A stretch of 64,000 bases of DNA from Saccharopolyspora_C sp047200635 (GCF_047200635.1 NZ_JBJZOI010000015.1:94474-158473), one strand, 5' to 3'. Counted from the stretch's first letter, positions 56,173 through 64,000 are shown. The notes: generated by a model not told the origin, from the sequence alone. Translations and numbers: made by a program.

Positions 56173-58809
56173 TCAGTGCCCCAACTCGACGTCGTGGGTG
56201 GTGCGTTCGCCCGCGAGCCGCAGCGGAGCGGCGACCGGCGGGTACCCGGTGGCGATCACGGTGTAGTCGCCGTCGGGCAGGTCGGTGAAGGCGTAGTCGC
56301 CCTCGCCGTCGGTGGTGACCGCCGCGACGACCTCCCCGGCCGCGTCGAGCAGGGTCACCCGCGCGTCGGGCACCGGCAGTCCCAGCTTCGCGGAGCGGAC
56401 GACCCCGGTCAGCGAGGCGCCGGTCTGCAGCGACACGTCGATCTCCAGGCGCTCGCCGTCCCCGACCACCACCGGCAGGGCGGCCGGGCGGAAGCCCTCG
56501 GCGGTCGCGGTCAGGGCGTAGGAGCCGCCCACGAGGTCGGTGAACTCGTACCCGCCGTCCGGTCCCGTGGCGGCCGAGCCGATGACCTCGCCGCGCAGGT
56601 CGGTGAGCACCGCGGTGGCCCCGGAGATCCCGCGCTCACCGCAGCGCACCGCGCCCGTGATCGCGCCGGAGCCGAACATCCGCACGTCGTGGCGCACCGG
56701 CTTGTCGCTGACCACGACCATCGAGGCCGTGGGCTGGTAGGTGCCCGCGGCCGCGATGAGCACGTAGGTGCCGCCGTGGGTGAGGTCGAGCCGGAAGCCG
56801 CCGTCGGGCGCGGTCCGGGCCCGCTCCACCTGCCTGCCGAGCGAGTCGGTCAGGGTGAGCACCACGCCGGCGACCGGCTGGCCCGCCGAGTCCTGCGCCG
56901 AGCCGTGCACGAACAGGCCACCGCCGTCGGGGCCCTCGTGCCCGGCCCCCGCGAGATCGCCGGCCAGGAAGCTGCCCTCGGTGCTGTGGTTGTTCCACAC
57001 CGGCGTCGTTGACCAGGAACGGGAGTGGTTGCCCACAGAGTTGTCCACAGGCTCGTCGTGGCGCGGTCCCGCCTCGGGCGACACTGCGGCGAGCTGCGCA
57101 GAACCACCCTGCTGAGCGACCGCCGATGCGGTCCGCTCCGCCGAGTTGTCCACAGGTAGCTGGCGGTTGTCCACAGCTTCGGCCTCTCCGGGGGAGTCGA
57201 TGGTGGTGCGCAGCGGGACCTCCCGGATGAACACCACCGCGAGCAGCGTGATCACCGAGATGCAGGCGGAGACCAGGAAGATGTCTCCGATGGCGTCGCC
57301 GTAGGCCGCGCGCACCACCTCCTGCATCGCCGGGGGCAGGGCGCCGATGTCCAGCGAGCCGCCGCCCGCCGCCCCGCCGCCGGTCGACACGCCCCGCTCA
57401 GCCAGGCCCTCGTTGACGTAGTCGGTGACCCGGGACGCCAGCACCGCGCCGAGCACGGAGACGCCCGCCGAACCGCCCAGGGTCCGGAAGAAGGTGACCA
57501 CCGAGGTCACCGAGCCGACGTTCTTGCCGGTGGTGACGTTCTGGACGGTCAGCACCAAGTTCTGCATCAGCGAGCCGACGCCGATGCCCATCAGCGCCAG
57601 GTACACCCCGACCAGCACCAGGTTCGTGGTGTGGTCGACGGTCGACAGCAGGCCCATGCCCGCCACCAGCACGATCGAACCGAAGATCAGGAACGGCTTC
57701 ACCCGCCCGCTGCCCCGGGAGATGATCTGGCCGGAGAGCGTGGAGGACAGGAACAGCCCCAGCACCATCGGCAGCGTCATCAGCCCGGCGTGCGTGGGGG
57801 TGTAGCTGCGCGCGATCTGGAAGTACTGCCCGAGGAACACCGCCCCGCCGAACATCGCGGTGCCGACCGCGACGGTGCTGATCGTCGCCAGCGTCACCGT
57901 CGGGTTGCGGAACATGCTCAGCGGAACGATCGGTTCCGGGAACCGGGACTCGATGATCACGGCGATGATCAGCGCCACGATCCCGCCGCCGACGTAGGCG
58001 GCCGTCTCCGGGGACGCCCAGGGGAACTGCTTGCCCGCCAGCGAGACCCACACCAGCAGCAGGCTCACGCCGCCGACGAGGAACAGCGCGCCGAACCAGT
58101 CGATGCGCACCGGGCGCTTGATCACCGGCAGCTTCAGCGTGCGGCCGAGCACGATGAACGCGATCACCGCGATCGGCACGGTCACCCAGAAGCACCAGCG
58201 CCAGCCGAGCCAGGAGGTGTCCACGATGAGGCCGCCGACCAGCGGCCCGCTGACCGTGGCCACCGCGAAGGTGGCCCCGATGTAGCCGCTGTAGCGCCCG
58301 CGCTCCTTCGGCGCGACCATCGCGGCGATCACGACCTGGATCAGCGCCTGCAGGCCGCCCATGCCGATGCCCTGCACGGCGCGGAACCCGATGAGCTGCG
58401 GCATCGTCTGCGCGAAGCCGCCGAGCACCGAGCCGAGCGTGAACACGGTGATGGCGATCTGGTACAGCAGCTTCTTGCTGAACAGGTCGGAGAGCTTGCC
58501 CCAGATCGGGGTGGAGGCGGTGGAGGTCAGCAGCATCGCCGTGACCACCCAGGTGTACTGGCTCTGGCTTCCCCCCAGGTCGGCCAGGATGCGCGGCAGC
58601 GCGTTCGAGACGATGGTCGAGCTGAGGATGGCGACCAGCAGCGCCAGCATCAGCCCGGACATCGCCTCGAGGATCTGCCGGTGGGTCATCGGCGAGTCAG
58701 CGGCCGGCACGTCCGGAGTCCGCTGGTGCCTGCCGTTGCCGGCGGCTCCCGGACTCGCGGTCGATGCCGAGCTCGCCGGCGCGGCCTCGCCGAGCGTCGA
58801 GCGTGTCAT
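56173..58809 (-). CDS. MFS transporter with three C-terminal carboxypeptidase-regulatory-like repeats
   Basis: An 878-residue protein. Residues about 40-545 are a 14-helix EmrB/QacA-type exporter (GKLSDLFSKKLLYQ motif A near residue 100). A polar linker (about 545-629) carries repeated VDN tripeptides. Three beta-sandwich repeats of 80-86 residues then follow (about 630-715, 716-798, 799-878), each with a GxYxFTDLxxG-type core. ATG at 58809 overlaps the MarR stop by 4 bp. The linker DNA contains the DnaA-box cluster. Drug or lipid export under MarR control is inferred. Confidence 0.9.
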   Translation of the reverse strand: MTRSTLGEAAPASSASTASPGAAGNGRHQRTPDVPAADSPMTHRQILEAMSGLMLALLVAILSSTIVSNALPRILADLGGSQSQYTWVVTAMLLTSTASTPIWGKLSDLFSKKLLYQIAITVFTLGSVLGGFAQTMPQLIGFRAVQGIGMGGLQALIQVVIAAMVAPKERGRYSGYIGATFAVATVSGPLVGGLIVDTSWLGWRWCFWVTVPIAVIAFIVLGRTLKLPVIKRPVRIDWFGALFLVGGVSLLLVWVSLAGKQFPWASPETAAYVGGGIVALIIAVIIESRFPEPIVPLSMFRNPTVTLATISTVAVGTAMFGGAVFLGQYFQIARSYTPTHAGLMTLPMVLGLFLSSTLSGQIISRGSGRVKPFLIFGSIVLVAGMGLLSTVDHTTNLVLVGVYLALMGIGVGSLMQNLVLTVQNVTTGKNVGSVTSVVTFFRTLGGSAGVSVLGAVLASRVTDYVNEGLAERGVSTGGGAAGGGSLDIGALPPAMQEVVRAAYGDAIGDIFLVSACISVITLLAVVFIREVPLRTTIDSPGEAEAVDNRQLPVDNSAERTASAVAQQGGSAQLAAVSPEAGPRHDEPVDNSVGNHSRSWSTTPVWNNHSTEGSFLAGDLAGAGHEGPDGGGLFVHGSAQDSAGQPVAGVVLTLTDSLGRQVERARTAPDGGFRLDLTHGGTYVLIAAAGTYQPTASMVVVSDKPVRHDVRMFGSGAITGAVRCGERGISGATAVLTDLRGEVIGSAATGPDGGYEFTDLVGGSYALTATAEGFRPAALPVVVGDGERLEIDVSLQTGASLTGVVRSAKLGLPVPDARVTLLDAAGEVVAAVTTDGEGDYAFTDLPDGDYTVIATGYPPVAAPLRLAGERTTHDVELGH
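57029..57175 (+). repeat. Cluster of DnaA-box-like 9-mers inside the MFS linker
   Basis: TTGTCCACA, the actinobacterial DnaA box, occurs exactly at 57041-57049, 57146-57154 and 57167-57175, and TTGCCCACA at 57029-57037, all in the same orientation. On the coding strand each exact copy lies in CTGTGGACAAC and encodes VDN. Whether the purpose is protein sequence or DnaA binding is open. Confidence 0.6.
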
Positions 58810-59339
58810 CGAGTTCCTTTCTGCGCGGGGGGCTCGGGACCGTCGCCGGGGTGCGCGGCGGCTGGTTCGGCCCGGGGTTCGTCGTGGTGCTCGGGAACCA
58901 CCGCTCGCCGGATGTCGGTGACGCAGGTGTCGAGCAGTCCCGCCAGGTGGCGGATCTCGTTCTCGTCCCAGTCGCGCAGCGCCTCGCTGAGCCATTCGGC
59001 GCGGCGCCGCTCGATCCGGGCGAGCGCCTGCTCGCCCTCGGGGGTGGCGCGCAGCAGCGCCACGCGGCGGTCCCGCGGATCGGGGCGCCGGGTGATCAGC
59101 CCGGCCTGTTCGAGCTGGGACACTTGCCTGCTCACCACGGACGCGTCGACCACGCGATGCGCGGCCAGCTCGGAGGCTCGTGATTCCCCGCAGTGCACGA
59201 GCTCGCCGAGCAGGCCGGTGGCGGCGTAGGGCAGGTCGTTCTTGGAGTGCTGGAGCGTCTGCATCGCGGCCTGCTTGAGGCCCATCAGAGTGCGCATGGG
59301 CCGGAGCAGCTCGCCGCACGTTTCCGGTGTCGGTCCCAT
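58806..59339 (-). CDS. MarR family regulator of the MFS operon
   Basis: A 177-residue winged-helix repressor. It has ASELAAHRVVDASVVSRQVS as recognition region and the wing LITRRPDPRDRRVALLRAT. ATG at 59339 is chosen because AAAGG lies 9 bp upstream; ATG at 59348 directly abuts it. The stop overlaps the MFS start (ATGA), giving a regulator-transporter-YceI operon. Two identical-half-site operators on its promoter imply autoregulation. Confidence 0.9.
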   Translation of the reverse strand: MGPTPETCGELLRPMRTLMGLKQAAMQTLQHSKNDLPYAATGLLGELVHCGESRASELAAHRVVDASVVSRQVSQLEQAGLITRRPDPRDRRVALLRATPEGEQALARIERRRAEWLSEALRDWDENEIRHLAGLLDTCVTDIRRAVVPEHHDEPRAEPAAAHPGDGPEPPAQKGTR

Positions 59340-59353
59340 CAGCCCCATCCTTT

Positions 59354-59399
59354 AGTTGCTGCACGCAACTATATGGGACGTTAGTTGCAGAAGGCAACT
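59354..59399 (-). promoter_or_regulatory. Promoter with two MarR operators
   Basis: AGTTGC-N5-GCAACT occurs at 59354-59370 and 59383-59399, 29 bp centre to centre. A minus-strand promoter fits between: -35 TTGCCT (59392-59397) and -10 TATAGT (59368-59373), 18 bp apart. The -35 sits in one operator and the -10 overlaps the other, so repressor binding would block RNA polymerase. Confidence 0.75.
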
Positions 59400-59460
59400 T
59401 ACCTGAGGGTGCGCTGCGCCACCTCACCCGGCCGGACTCGGTGCGGCGGCGGGGTGGGGC

Positions 59461-59952
59461 TCAGAACATCCGGTTCAGCTGCCCCAGCAGGCGGGAGAGC
59501 TGCTTGAGGTCGTCGGTGGACCAGTGCGCGAACTCGCCGTGCATGTGCTCGCGGCGCTGCTTGCGCACCTGCGCCAGGCGGGAACGACCCGAGGCCGACA
59601 GCTGGATCCGCCGCGCCCGCCCGTCGTCGGGGTCCGGCACCCGCTCCAGCAGGTCGAGCTCGACCAGCGTGGCGATCTGCCTGCTCACGGTCGACTTGTC
59701 CAGCCCGGTCCGGTCCGCGACGTCCATCCCGCGCAGCGAGCCGGCGTCGTCGACCATCAGCAGCAGGCTGTAGGAGGCGGGATCGAGGTCCGGGTGCACC
59801 TGGGACGCCACCGTCATGGAGAAGTTGCGAGCGCGCCGGAACATCATCACGAGCTCGCGCTCGACCGATTCGGCCGCTCTCCGGCGCTCCCGATCGGAGG
59901 GTCCGGAACCCGCTGCTGGTCCGTCCACCGGCGTCTCGATCTCCTCGACCAC
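59461..59952 (-). CDS. MarR family regulator, second
   Basis: A 163-residue winged-helix regulator with MDVADRTGLDKSTVSRQIAT as recognition helix region and the wing ERVPDPDDGRARRIQLSASG. GTG at 59952 has GGAGAC 8 bp upstream. It lies 121 bp upstream of the other marR gene, same strand, with the two operators and promoter between. It may also act on that promoter, or be unrelated. Ligand unknown. Confidence 0.87.
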   Translation of the reverse strand: MVEEIETPVDGPAAGSGPSDRERRRAAESVERELVMMFRRARNFSMTVASQVHPDLDPASYSLLLMVDDAGSLRGMDVADRTGLDKSTVSRQIATLVELDLLERVPDPDDGRARRIQLSASGRSRLAQVRKQRREHMHGEFAHWSTDDLKQLSRLLGQLNRMF

Positions 59953-60052
59953 GGCCGTCTCCGCCCTCCGACCTGCACTGGCGCGCGTTCCCGCGCATCT
60001 CCAGTGTCCCGTTCGCCCGATCGCGCCCGGCTTCCGGGGTGCCGCGCCCGGC

Positions 60053-60760
60053 TCAGGACCGGTCGGCCCGGCCGGACTTCGCGCCGAAGTAGTCGCCACC
60101 CTTGCGCTTGGCGTCGTCGGTCCCCCAGCTGCGCTTGCGCAGCACCGGGACCATGCGCGGGATGTGTTTGCGGCAGTGGATGTAGGCCTCCTCGACCTCG
60201 ACGACCACCCAGCGCTCCGGGGTTCGGCCCCGGTCGAACTCCTCCGGCAGCCCGGGATGCCGCTCGCGCAGCTCGGCGTCCTCGACGATCTCGGCGACTC
60301 CGTTGACGTGCAGACCGATCAGGTCCTCCGCGAAGTCGACCAGCAGGATGCCGACGTGCGGGTTCTCGGTGATGTTGCCCAGGCTCGCCAGCACGCCGTT
60401 GCCCCGGTACTCCGGGTAGGCGAGGTGGCGGTCGTCGAGGACCTCGATGAACCCGGGTGGGCCCGCGCGCAGGCTGGAGTCGCACTCGCCCCGGGAGTCG
60501 GAGGTGGCGACGAAGGCCAGCTCCATGCGGCCGATGAACTCGCGCATCGTCGGGTTGAGGTGGTCGAGGACCTGGTCGTCGTAGAACCGCCGCGCGCGCT
60601 GCCGCGTCCCGTAGGCGTCCTGCAGCAAGTGCTCGCCGTCGGATCCGGGCAGCTCGGCGTCCCCGCGGTCGGCTTCCTGGCTCGGCCCGCGCCGGAGCGC
60701 CTCGTCGCCGCGTCCCCCGGTCGAGGGGTCAGCGGGCTGAATGTCGGAACGCACGCGCAC
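60053..60760 (-). CDS. PPOX-class pyridoxamine 5'-phosphate oxidase family protein
   Basis: A 235-residue protein of the FMN-binding split-barrel group. The core reads FIGRMELAFVATSDSRGECD, GPPGFIEVLDDRHLAYPEYR, and NPHVGILLVDFAEDLIGLHV. The C-terminal IHCRKHIPRM is seen in flavin/heme-utilisation relatives. The first 45 residues are variable. GTG at 60760 or 60754 is the start, with no clear ribosome site. It is divergent from the flavohaemoprotein gene, which suggests shared redox regulation. Confidence 0.8.
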   Translation of the reverse strand: MRVRSDIQPADPSTGGRGDEALRRGPSQEADRGDAELPGSDGEHLLQDAYGTRQRARRFYDDQVLDHLNPTMREFIGRMELAFVATSDSRGECDSSLRAGPPGFIEVLDDRHLAYPEYRGNGVLASLGNITENPHVGILLVDFAEDLIGLHVNGVAEIVEDAELRERHPGLPEEFDRGRTPERWVVVEVEEAYIHCRKHIPRMVPVLRKRSWGTDDAKRKGGDYFGAKSGRADRS

Positions 60761-60845
60761 AGAGTGTCATGTGCACGCCACGATCCACACCATCAGCCGC
60801 AGGTTTCCCCGGAACATTCCCAAACGATCTACCGTGTGTAGTCGA

Positions 60846-60892
60846 AACGCCCTCATCCGTGGGATCAATAGTGTGAGGGACGACGAGGCGTT
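60846..60892. promoter_or_regulatory. Nested inverted repeats between PPOX and flavohaemoprotein genes
   Basis: AACGCC (60846-60851) pairs with GGCGTT (60887-60892), and inside it CCCTCA (60850-60855) pairs with TGAGGG (60874-60879). The site is in the 222-bp divergent gap, nearer the PPOX side, in relatively A/T-rich DNA. It is a candidate operator only. Confidence 0.35.
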
Positions 60893-60982
60893 ATGGTCCT
60901 GCACGTCGGGGGACAGTCACGCCAGCAGCACCGCGCACCGGACCAGGTGCCACTCCGACTCCGTGGGGACCACGACCGAACC

Positions 60983-62152
60983 ATGTCAGCGAACGCCGTA
61001 CTGAGCCCGGGACCCCGTCCGAACCGGCCGACGCCCGAGCGCGCGAGCCAGATGGTCCACCTGATCCGGGAGAGCTGGGCTGGCATCGAGGCGCGATCCG
61101 ACGAGGTCGCCCGGTTCTTCTACGCGATGCTGTTCAGCATCGCCCCCGGCACCCGCGAGCTCTTCTCGGCCAACATGGAGACGGTGCGCGACCGGCTGAT
61201 GCGGGCGCTGGTGCACATCATCCAGATGATCGACCGCCCGGACGACCTGGTGCCCTTCCTGCACCAGCTCGGCAGGGACCACCGCAAGTTCGGCGTGGTC
61301 GCCCAGCACTACGAGGCCGTCGGGACCGCGCTGCTCGCCGCGATCAAGAAGCACTCCGGGGACGCCTGGACCCAGGAGGTCGAGCGCGCCTGGGCCGAGG
61401 CCTACACCGTGATGGCGACCGCGATGATCACTGCGGCGAACGAGGACGACGGGCCCGCCTGGTACGACGGCGAGGTCATCGGCCACACCCGGCTGACCAG
61501 GGATCTCGCGGTGATCCGGGTCGAGACCGATCATCCGGTGCCCTACCAACCGGGCCAGTACGTGAGCGTCGAGGTGCCGCAGCGCCCCCGGTTGTGGCGC
61601 TACCTGACCCCGGCGAACCAGCCCGGCGAGGACGGCGTGCTGGAGTTCCACGTCCGCTCGGTGGACGGCGGCTGGGTGAGCCGCGCGCTGGTCGGGCACA
61701 CCCAGCGCGGAGACCGCTGGCGGATCGGGTCGCCGATGGGCCACCTGCACGTGGACCGGGAGAACGAGCGGGACGTGCTCATGATCGCGGGTGGCACCGG
61801 CCTGGCACCGATGCGCGCGATCGTCGAGGACCTGGCCCAGTACGGCCGGAACCCGCAGGTGCGGCTGTACTACGGCGGGCGCACCCGGGACGACCTCTAC
61901 GACCTGCCGAACCTGCAGCGGGTCGCCATGACGAACCCGTGGTTCCACGTGGTGCCGGTGCTGGAGGACGACCCGACGGCGACGATCGCCGAGCAGGGCT
62001 CGCTGCCCGAGGTGGTGGCGCAGCACGACTGGTCCGGCCACGAGGTCCTGATCAGCGGCTCACCCGCGATGGTCCGCGCCACGGTCTCGAAGCTCCTGGT
62101 CACCGGGGTGCCGCTGGACCAGATCCACTACGACCCCTTCGCCCTGGACTGA
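60983..62152 (+). CDS. Flavohaemoprotein (globin-FAD-NAD domains)
   Basis: A 389-residue cytosolic protein. Residues about 20-150 are a globin (proximal His probably in LGRDHRKFGV). The rest is a ferredoxin-reductase module with FAD and NAD segments (YQPGQYVSVEVPQRP, GGTGLAPMRAIVEDL). Typical members detoxify nitric oxide. The FAD motif usually read RxYS is here RYLT. M. tuberculosis carries a related gene, Rv0385, beside clpB, and this one is also close to clpB and hspR. ATG at 60983 is used instead of 60893. Confidence 0.9.
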   Translation: MSANAVLSPGPRPNRPTPERASQMVHLIRESWAGIEARSDEVARFFYAMLFSIAPGTRELFSANMETVRDRLMRALVHIIQMIDRPDDLVPFLHQLGRDHRKFGVVAQHYEAVGTALLAAIKKHSGDAWTQEVERAWAEAYTVMATAMITAANEDDGPAWYDGEVIGHTRLTRDLAVIRVETDHPVPYQPGQYVSVEVPQRPRLWRYLTPANQPGEDGVLEFHVRSVDGGWVSRALVGHTQRGDRWRIGSPMGHLHVDRENERDVLMIAGGTGLAPMRAIVEDLAQYGRNPQVRLYYGGRTRDDLYDLPNLQRVAMTNPWFHVVPVLEDDPTATIAEQGSLPEVVAQHDWSGHEVLISGSPAMVRATVSKLLVTGVPLDQIHYDPFALD

Positions 62153-62224
62153 GGCGGCGGGCCCCGCGCTCGCCGCGCCGGGGATGCGGCGGACGCCCGC
62201 GACGCGGGCGGGCCGCCGGGGAGA

Positions 62225-62683
62225 TCAGCGCCGGGATTCGGGCTTCCACACGACGAGGGCCGTTTCCTGGTGCAGCGGAACGAGATCGCGGCGGTAGGAC
62301 GCGTGGACCTGGGCGGCCTTCTGCTCGACCGCCGCGTAGGCGGTGGTCAGTTCCTCCATCAGGCCCTGCACCTGGTCGCGCAGCGCGTCGACCTCGTTCT
62401 CCAGCTCGATGATCCGCTTCACGCCCGCGAGGTTGACGCCCTCCTCCTGGGAGAGCCGCTGCACCTCGCGCAGCTGCGCGATGTCGCGGGCCGAGTAGCG
62501 CCGCCCGCCCGCCGGGGTGCGACCCGGCGAGACCAGACCGAGCCGGTCGTAGCTGCGCAGCGTCTGGGCGTGCAGCCCGGAGAGCTCCGCCGCCACTGAG
62601 ATCACGAAGACGGGCGTGTCCTCGTTGGCACCCGGCGGGAAGCCGATCGCCACGCCCAGCCGGGCTCGTGGACCATCACCCAT
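62225..62683 (-). CDS. hspR: Heat-shock repressor HspR
   Basis: A 152-residue MerR-family repressor that binds HAIR sites and uses DnaK as co-repressor. The helix-turn-helix (residues about 29-65) contains LSGLHAQTLRSYDRLGLVSP and TPAGGRRYSARDIAQLREVQ. A coiled-coil dimerisation helix follows. ATG at 62683 has GGGAGG 5 bp upstream and lies 2 bp after the dnaJ stop. It is the last gene of the dnaK-type operon. Its predicted target upstream of clpB is in this window. Confidence 0.96.
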   Translation of the reverse strand: MGDGPRARLGVAIGFPPGANEDTPVFVISVAAELSGLHAQTLRSYDRLGLVSPGRTPAGGRRYSARDIAQLREVQRLSQEEGVNLAGVKRIIELENEVDALRDQVQGLMEELTTAYAAVEQKAAQVHASYRRDLVPLHQETALVVWKPESRR

Positions 62684-62685
62684 GC

Positions 62686-63894
62686 CTACCTCCCGAGCAG
62701 CTCGTCCCACTCCGCACGCGGCTCGTGCTCCGCGGTGGCCTCCGCGTAGGACCGCAACGCCTCGGTCGCCGCATCGTCCAGCGCGGACGGGACGACGACC
62801 TGCAGGGTGACCAGCAGGTCCCCGGCTCCGCCGGACTTCCTGCCCACGCCCTTGCCGCGCACCCGCAGCGTCCGCCCGCTGGCGGTACCGGGCTGCACCT
62901 TCAGCGAGACCTTCCCGTCCAGGGTCGGCACGGTCAACGTAGTGCCCAGCGCCAGCTCGGGGAAGGTCACCGGAACCGTGACCGTGAGATCATCACCGGA
63001 TCGTCCGAACACCCGGTGCGGGTTCACGTGCACCACGACGAACAGGTCGCCGCCGGCCGCGCCGTTGCGCCCCGGTTCGCCCTGCCCGGCGAGCCGGATG
63101 CGCTGGCCGTCGTTCACCCCGGGCGGGATGCGCACGGTCAGGGTCCGGGTGCGGGTCGAGACGCCCTCGCCCCGGCAGTCCGGGCACGGGTCGTCGATGA
63201 TCTGCCCGCGGCCGCGGCAGTCCGGGCAGGGCTCGCTGAACGCGAAGGCGCCCTGGCTGCGGGTCACCAGGCCCGCGCCGGAGCAGGTGCCGCAGGTGCG
63301 CGGACGGGTGCCCGGCTTCGCGCCGGAGCCGTGGCAGGTCAGGCAGGTCGCCGGGCTGGACAGCCGCAGCGGCACGGTGGCACCGCGCACCGCCTCGGCG
63401 AAGTCGATGCGGACCTCGGTCTCCACGTCCGAGCCGCGCTGCGGCCTGCTCGCGGCCGAGGTGCCGCCGCGACGGCCACCACCACCGCCGCCGCCGAACA
63501 GCCCGCCGAACAGGTCGCCGAGTCCGCCGGCACCCGCGCCACCGGCGCCGGGCCGGGCGCCACCGGCGCCGCCGAACAGGTCGCCGAGGTCGAAGCCGCC
63601 CGCTCCCGCGCCGGAGCCGAAACCGCCGAAGCCGCCCTGGTTGCCGCCGAAGCCGCTGCCGAACAGGCGGCGCGCCTCGTCGTACTGCTTGCGCTTCTCC
63701 GGATCGGAGAGCACGCCGTACGCCTCGGAGACCGCCTTGAACTTGGCCTCCGCCGTGCTGTTGCCGGGATTGGCGTCGGGGTGGTTCTCCCGCGCCAGCT
63801 TCCGGTACGCCTTCTTGATGTCGTCAGCGCTCGCGTCGGACGACACGCCCAGCTCGCCGTAGAAGTCCTTGTCGAGCCATTCCCTGGCACTCAC
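62686..63894 (-). CDS. dnaJ: Chaperone DnaJ (DnaJ1)
   Basis: A 402-residue co-chaperone that stimulates DnaK ATPase and passes it substrates. The J-domain (residues about 10-75) has the HPD triad in ENHPDANPG. A Gly/Phe-rich region follows, then four zinc-finger repeats: CLTCHGSG, CGTCSGAG, CPDCRGRG and CPDCRGEG. The C-terminal substrate domain follows. GTG at 63894 overlaps the upstream stop by GTGA. hspR starts 2 bp downstream. Confidence 0.97.
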   Translation of the reverse strand: MSAREWLDKDFYGELGVSSDASADDIKKAYRKLARENHPDANPGNSTAEAKFKAVSEAYGVLSDPEKRKQYDEARRLFGSGFGGNQGGFGGFGSGAGAGGFDLGDLFGGAGGARPGAGGAGAGGLGDLFGGLFGGGGGGGRRGGTSAASRPQRGSDVETEVRIDFAEAVRGATVPLRLSSPATCLTCHGSGAKPGTRPRTCGTCSGAGLVTRSQGAFAFSEPCPDCRGRGQIIDDPCPDCRGEGVSTRTRTLTVRIPPGVNDGQRIRLAGQGEPGRNGAAGGDLFVVVHVNPHRVFGRSGDDLTVTVPVTFPELALGTTLTVPTLDGKVSLKVQPGTASGRTLRVRGKGVGRKSGGAGDLLVTLQVVVPSALDDAATEALRSYAEATAEHEPRAEWDELLGR

Positions 63895-64000
63895 CGGGCG
63901 CCCCTCCTCCCGCTTCGCTGTGCTGCCGCACCGGCCGGTGCCGGTGCGCTGGTCGCCGCCGCTGGTGCGGACGCGGACCCGACCCCGGGGGGGGGGGGAG
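63891..64000 (-). CDS. grpE: C-terminal end of grpE (partial)
   Basis: The minus-strand frame that ends with TGA at 63891-63893 reads into the window edge as an Ala/Pro/Ser tail finishing QRSGRRGAR. It overlaps the dnaJ GTG start by 4 bp. GrpE normally precedes dnaJ and often has a low-complexity tail, so this is probably its end. The core domain lies outside the window. A run of 12 G at 63987-63998 falls within this frame. Confidence 0.55.
   Translation of the reverse strand, partial: PPPPGVGSASAPAAATSAPAPAGAAAQRSGRRGAR

Overview
The window is high-GC DNA from an actinomycete. Start codons are often GTG, genes are dense, and a TTA leucine codon was noticed only once. The gene set and neighbourhoods resemble Mycobacterium tuberculosis and Pseudonocardiaceae: purF beside a sterol-carrier-like gene, purSQL, purC and purB close together, purA with DUF3151 and fba, pyrE near a SpoU methylase and clpB, and dnaJ-hspR. 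A Saccharopolyspora-like Pseudonocardiaceae member is my best inference; species cannot be read from the window. No transposase, integrase, phage gene, CRISPR array, tRNA or rRNA was seen, so this looks like chromosomal core with small accessory insertions.

Layout. 0.1-3.7 kb: purM, purF and a sterol-carrier-like gene. 3.8-17.6 kb: accessory block with an HTH regulator, a PRC-barrel protein, a type VII secretion-associated protein, a coupled GH15 hydrolase and glucose dehydrogenase, a lipoprotein, a PAS-GGDEF-EAL protein, a secreted GH25 lysozyme, two tandem pentapeptide-repeat membrane proteins, TetR and two secreted proteins. 18-26 kb: purL-purQ-purS, a metallo-hydrolase, a DUF2334 protein, purC and purB. 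26-32.5 kb: TetR, an ECF sigma factor with a membrane partner, an aldolase, an aminotransferase and two WXG100/Esx-like genes, one fused to a lytic transglycosylase. 32.7-41.6 kb: purD, a secreted phosphodiesterase, a secreted HNH nuclease, purA, a FUSC protein, DUF3151, fba and YciI. 41.7-50.6 kb: an orphan ECF sigma factor, nagA, DedA, an RNA methylase, pyrE, SDR, and a TetR/MFS pair. 50.7-64 kb: clpB, an alanine symporter, a YceI protein, an MFS exporter with three C-terminal beta-sandwich repeats, two MarR regulators, a PPOX protein, a flavohaemoprotein, hspR, dnaJ and the tail of grpE.

How the genes work together. Eight purine loci (purM, F, L, Q, S, C, B, D) plus purA cover most of IMP and AMP synthesis. 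The heat-shock genes form a circuit: hspR lies at the right edge and a HAIR-like HspR site lies upstream of clpB. Regulatory DNA is unusually legible in places. There are two palindromes between TetR and its divergent MFS gene, two matching 17-bp operators placed on the -35 and -10 of the MarR/MFS operon, and a DasR-type site upstream of nagA. The most unexpected signal is a cluster of exact actinobacterial DnaA boxes inside the linker of the MFS fusion gene near 57.1 kb.
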